45,353 nucleotides of DNA, from contig JAQIBH010000126.1 of the NCBI GenBank assembly GCA_027859205.1, forward strand, positions 1-45,353. Reading direction: 5' to 3'. Below, piece after piece: positions 42,878 through 45,353 of this stretch. Each line of letters begins with the position of its first letter. Positions within the stretch are counted from its first letter, which is position 1. This stretch comes from Bacteroidales bacterium (lineage in GTDB: Bacteria > Bacteroidota > Bacteroidia > Bacteroidales > UBA12077). A program made the translations under genes and the position numbers. The notes below the pieces were generated by a model. It was not told the DNA's origin. It saw only the letters and a program-made list of their open reading frames with translations, and searched no databases.

Positions 42878-43689
42878 TGGTGTATGCATTATCATGGTAT
42901 TTAGACATTGTATCGCCGGATTGGGAAGCTTTGGTTTATGGCGATTACGAAATGATAATGCCACTCCCAATTAAGAAGAAATATGGATTGAAGTATTTAA
43001 CTCAACCTCCATTTTGTCAGCAATTAGGAGCTTTCTATAAAGAAAAAAATAAAGCAATTTCAAGCACTGATTTCATAAAATCAATTCCTTCGAAGTATAA
43101 GTTAATTTATTTAAACGTGGATTTTGATCCGGAGCTAAATTGTACGGAACGGAATAATTTTGAGTTAGATTTATCTACTCAATATGATGAAATAAAAAGC
43201 AATTATTCAACAAATACAAAACGTAATATCAGTAAAGCAAAAAAACAAGATTTGAAGATTGTTGAGAATATTTTACCACTGGAAGTTTGGAACCTAAAAA
43301 AGAATAATCCCGTAAATAGATTAAGTAATTGGCATTATAAAAAATTATTAAGTGTAATAGAAACTGCTGAAAAAATAGGGGTTGGGAAAAGTTATGGTAT
43401 AGTTAATTCTGGAAACGATTTACTTTCAGTAGTATATCTTATTAATTACAAAAACAGATTAACATTTTTGGTTTCTTCATCAAGTGATGAAGGAAAAGAA
43501 AAGTCAGCTATGTTTTTATTATTAGACTGGATTTTGCATAAGTATGCTGGGAATAAAGAAATTTTCGATTTTGAAGGGGGCTCAATTAATAATTTGGCTA
43601 GATTTTTTAGTGGCTTTGGAGCAATTCCTGTTAAATATTATCATTATCGACAAAATAGATTAATTTGGCCCTTAAATAAATTGCTTTAA
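42799..43689 (+). CDS. FemAB / BioF2-like GNAT-fold acyltransferase
   Basis: 296 residues, TTG start confirmed by the duplicated remnant upstream, which preserves the same start context. Opening (M)EIKYFKHNQINKLKW, then YALSWYLDIVSP.W and MPLPIKKKYGLKYLTQPPFCQQLG, followed by YSTNTKRNISKAKK and a C-terminal half with FDFEGGS...ARFFSGFGA. This is the usual layout of FemAB-like proteins with a BioF2-type acetyltransferase domain found in exopolysaccharide gene clusters. Expected role: transfer of an acyl or aminoacyl group to a glycan precursor in the cytosol; the donor is unknown. Its TAA overlaps the next ATG (TAATG), so translation is coupled to the deacetylase. Confidence 0.85.
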   Translation: MEIKYFKHNQINKLKWNSAIENSQNSLVYALSWYLDIVSPDWEALVYGDYEMIMPLPIKKKYGLKYLTQPPFCQQLGAFYKEKNKAISSTDFIKSIPSKYKLIYLNVDFDPELNCTERNNFELDLSTQYDEIKSNYSTNTKRNISKAKKQDLKIVENILPLEVWNLKKNNPVNRLSNWHYKKLLSVIETAEKIGVGKSYGIVNSGNDLLSVVYLINYKNRLTFLVSSSSDEGKEKSAMFLLLDWILHKYAGNKEIFDFEGGSINNLARFFSGFGAIPVKYYHYRQNRLIWPLNKLL

Positions 43690-44672
43690 TGCTGAAGAGT
43701 CTAATACATATATCAGGTAAAAGAGTGCTTTTGCCATTGTATCATGTGGTGAGTGATAGTGATTTGAAGCATATTAAGAATTTATATACCGTTAGAACTA
43801 CTAAACAATTTATTCGAGATCTTGATTTTATATTAAAACATTTTGAACCAGTAAATATTGATTCTTTAATGGGATCCGTTAATAATCGGACTAAAATAAA
43901 AAGAAACTCTGTTTTATTTACTTTCGATGACGGTTTAAGAGAAGTCCATGATATTATTGCTCCAATATTAAAGCAAAAAGGAATCCCTGTAGCCATCTTT
44001 GTCAATACTGATTTCATTGATAATAAAAATTTGTTTTATCGATATAAAGCAAGCTTGATGGTTGAAGAAATAAAAACTAAAGAAATAAGTAAAAGTCAGT
44101 TTAATGACATTAGCTCTAAATTGATAAATAATCCTAACTCAATAAATGTAATTTGTGAGACTATCTTAAATATTGATTATAAAAACAAATCAGTGATAGA
44201 TGAAATAGCTAAAGTTATTAATCTGGATTTTGATGAATTTCTTGAAACAAAACAACCATATCTTACTTCATTACAAATAGACAGCTTAATTAAACAAGGA
44301 TTTTCAGTTGGAGCACATAGTATTGATCATCCCGAGTATTTTAATATCACATATGATGAGCAAATAAAACAAACTACTGAAAGTCTCCAGTGGATCAAAA
44401 ATAATTTTAAACAAAAATATAATTTATTTGCATTCCCTTTTACTGATAATTGTGTGTCCAAGCAATTTTTCGAAACGATTTATTCTTCAGAAAATCCGAT
44501 AGTTGATTTGTCATTTGGTTGTGCAGGTATAAAAGATGAATTATTTACGAAACATTTGCAAAGAATTCCAATTGAAGAGTCACATCAATCAATTAGAAAA
44601 ATACTAATAAAAGAATATTTAGCATATTTAGGCAAAATATTAATTGGGAAGAATGTGATTCGAAGAAGATAA
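43689..44672 (+). CDS. NodB-type polysaccharide deacetylase
   Basis: 327 residues. Motif 1 TFDDG at 78-82 (catalytic and metal Asp) and motif 2 HSIDHP at 210-215 (metal His210, His214) are intact; motif 3 region reads FAFPFTDN. An insert of about 80 residues between the motifs is typical of the longer members found in capsule and O-antigen clusters. Expected role: metal-dependent removal of N- or O-acetyl groups from a polysaccharide. No signal peptide, so it may act on cytosolic intermediates. ATG overlaps the acyltransferase stop by one base. The stop lies three bases from the stop of the convergent sulfotransferase gene, leaving no room for a separate terminator. Confidence 0.9.
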   Translation: MLKSLIHISGKRVLLPLYHVVSDSDLKHIKNLYTVRTTKQFIRDLDFILKHFEPVNIDSLMGSVNNRTKIKRNSVLFTFDDGLREVHDIIAPILKQKGIPVAIFVNTDFIDNKNLFYRYKASLMVEEIKTKEISKSQFNDISSKLINNPNSINVICETILNIDYKNKSVIDEIAKVINLDFDEFLETKQPYLTSLQIDSLIKQGFSVGAHSIDHPEYFNITYDEQIKQTTESLQWIKNNFKQKYNLFAFPFTDNCVSKQFFETIYSSENPIVDLSFGCAGIKDELFTKHLQRIPIEESHQSIRKILIKEYLAYLGKILIGKNVIRRR

Positions 44673-44675
44673 CTT

Positions 44676-45353
44676 CTAAAAACTAATATCAAACTCATCT
44701 TTTAACAATTTCAAATCATTTTCGAAATAATTATTTACAAACTCAATATCTTCTTTACTTATTGGCTTATATACGTTTGCTTTTTTGTTTATATTATTTA
44801 TTTTTTCAATAATTCCCGAATTAAAAATTGTTTCTTTCAAAGAATTCGGAAATATTTTTGCTAAAAATTTTCTTAGTTTAGAATTTCTGTCAATCAAGAA
44901 TTTATGTAAAAGCATAAATTTTGCTCTGGAAGCTTCATTAGTTTTAATTTCGGTTTTGTTTGTAAACTCTTCAATATTTAAGAATTCACTCACTTTTATT
45001 AAGACTTTCTGATAATTCTCTTTTAGATCATTCGTTTTAATAATTAAGAAATTCTCTTTTGGGAAAAATTGCATCCAGTATTTAATATGCTTGCAATATA
45101 GTCCTGAGTAAAAGTGTCCAAGATTATTTTTCTTAATTATATCAGGGGTTTTAATGTTCTCCTTTTCATTATTGTAAGTGTCTCGAAATGTAATATTCTT
45201 TTTTTCATGTCCATTGTTTATTGCATAAACATAAGAAGAATAAGCCCGTGCAACAGGTTCGCGAAGCATGATGATTATTTTCATATTGGGATTATAATCA
45301 AAAATTCTTTTAGGTGCATCTTTATCAATTAACAGATAGGTATCTGAAGATGC
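44676..45353 (-). CDS. Sulfotransferase (partial, N-terminus beyond window)
   Basis: The frame is open to the right edge: residues before the internal ATG at 45284 read ASSDTYLLIDKDAPKRIFDY, as expected for the middle of a sulfotransferase, so the true start lies outside. KIIIMLREPVARAYSSY is the 3'-phosphate-binding segment for PAPS (Arg and Ser), and GLYCKHIKYWMQFFPKENFLII is the following family block. The PAPS 5'-phosphosulfate loop would be in the missing part. Expected role: sulfation of a glycan or other acceptor. Together with the neighbouring methyl-, acyl- and deacetyl- enzymes it implies a sulfated surface polysaccharide. No frameshift is seen in the visible 226 codons. Confidence 0.88.
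   Translation of the reverse strand, partial: ASSDTYLLIDKDAPKRIFDYNPNMKIIIMLREPVARAYSSYVYAINNGHEKKNITFRDTYNNEKENIKTPDIIKKNNLGHFYSGLYCKHIKYWMQFFPKENFLIIKTNDLKENYQKVLIKVSEFLNIEEFTNKTEIKTNEASRAKFMLLHKFLIDRNSKLRKFLAKIFPNSLKETIFNSGIIEKINNINKKANVYKPISKEDIEFVNNYFENDLKLLKDEFDISF

Overview
The window is AT-rich chromosomal DNA from a member of the phylum Bacteroidota, probably a gliding or surface-living marine or anaerobic lineage. The evidence is the presence of both type IX secretion (T9SS) C-terminal signal types (type B on the 4507-residue protein, type A on the amidase), a PorP/SprF partner protein, two-component kinases with sensor propellers, and repeated TAnnTTTG promoter -7 boxes. I cannot name the genus from sequence alone.

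Layout. 1-1439: partial serine beta-lactamase-like hydrolase (minus strand). 1440-1992: non-coding stretch with a relic gene start, direct repeats, a strong hairpin terminator and a perfect palindrome. 1993-16521: two-gene operon for a giant secreted adhesin (about six N-terminal repeats, 25 Ig-like domains, a PKD-like domain, 15 repeats of about 80 residues, two PKD domains, T9SS type B signal) and its PorP/SprF protein. 16636-26289 (minus strand): signalling cluster of three histidine kinases, two carrying large extracellular propellers, with three related receiver domains. The first kinase in transcription order is split by two compensating frameshifts, and no receiver has an attached output domain. 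26924-30138: a lipoprotein prolyl oligopeptidase-family peptidase, a PspC-domain protein and an unrecognised membrane protein. 30381-34261: MutS2 and a polysaccharide-deacetylase-like protein. 34478-39616: a tight operon of three secreted proteins: a coiled-coil/tail-fibre-like protein, a PD40-type propeller and a T9SS-exported peptidoglycan amidase. 39743-45353: glycan synthesis and decoration genes (GT39-like membrane glycosyltransferase, FkbM-type methyltransferase, FemAB/BioF2-like acyltransferase, NodB-type deacetylase, sulfotransferase), continuing beyond the right edge.

How the parts may fit: most of the window concerns the cell surface, namely export of a very long adhesin, sensing by periplasmic propellers, a secreted fibre/propeller/amidase operon, and a glycan cluster. 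The most notable observations are: (1) complementary cysteine losses at domain junctions in the giant adhesin, which leave facing orphan cysteines; (2) the fibre-propeller-amidase operon, which I do not recognise as a described system, with a near-identical 279-bp repeat encoding 15/11-residue coiled-coil periodicity; (3) a duplicated promoter-plus-gene-start ahead of the methyltransferase gene; (4) a receiver/kinase cluster without any output domain; and (5) several start codons (TTG, probably one GTG) better supported by promoter positions than the obvious choices. All functional calls are read from motifs; no database search was run.
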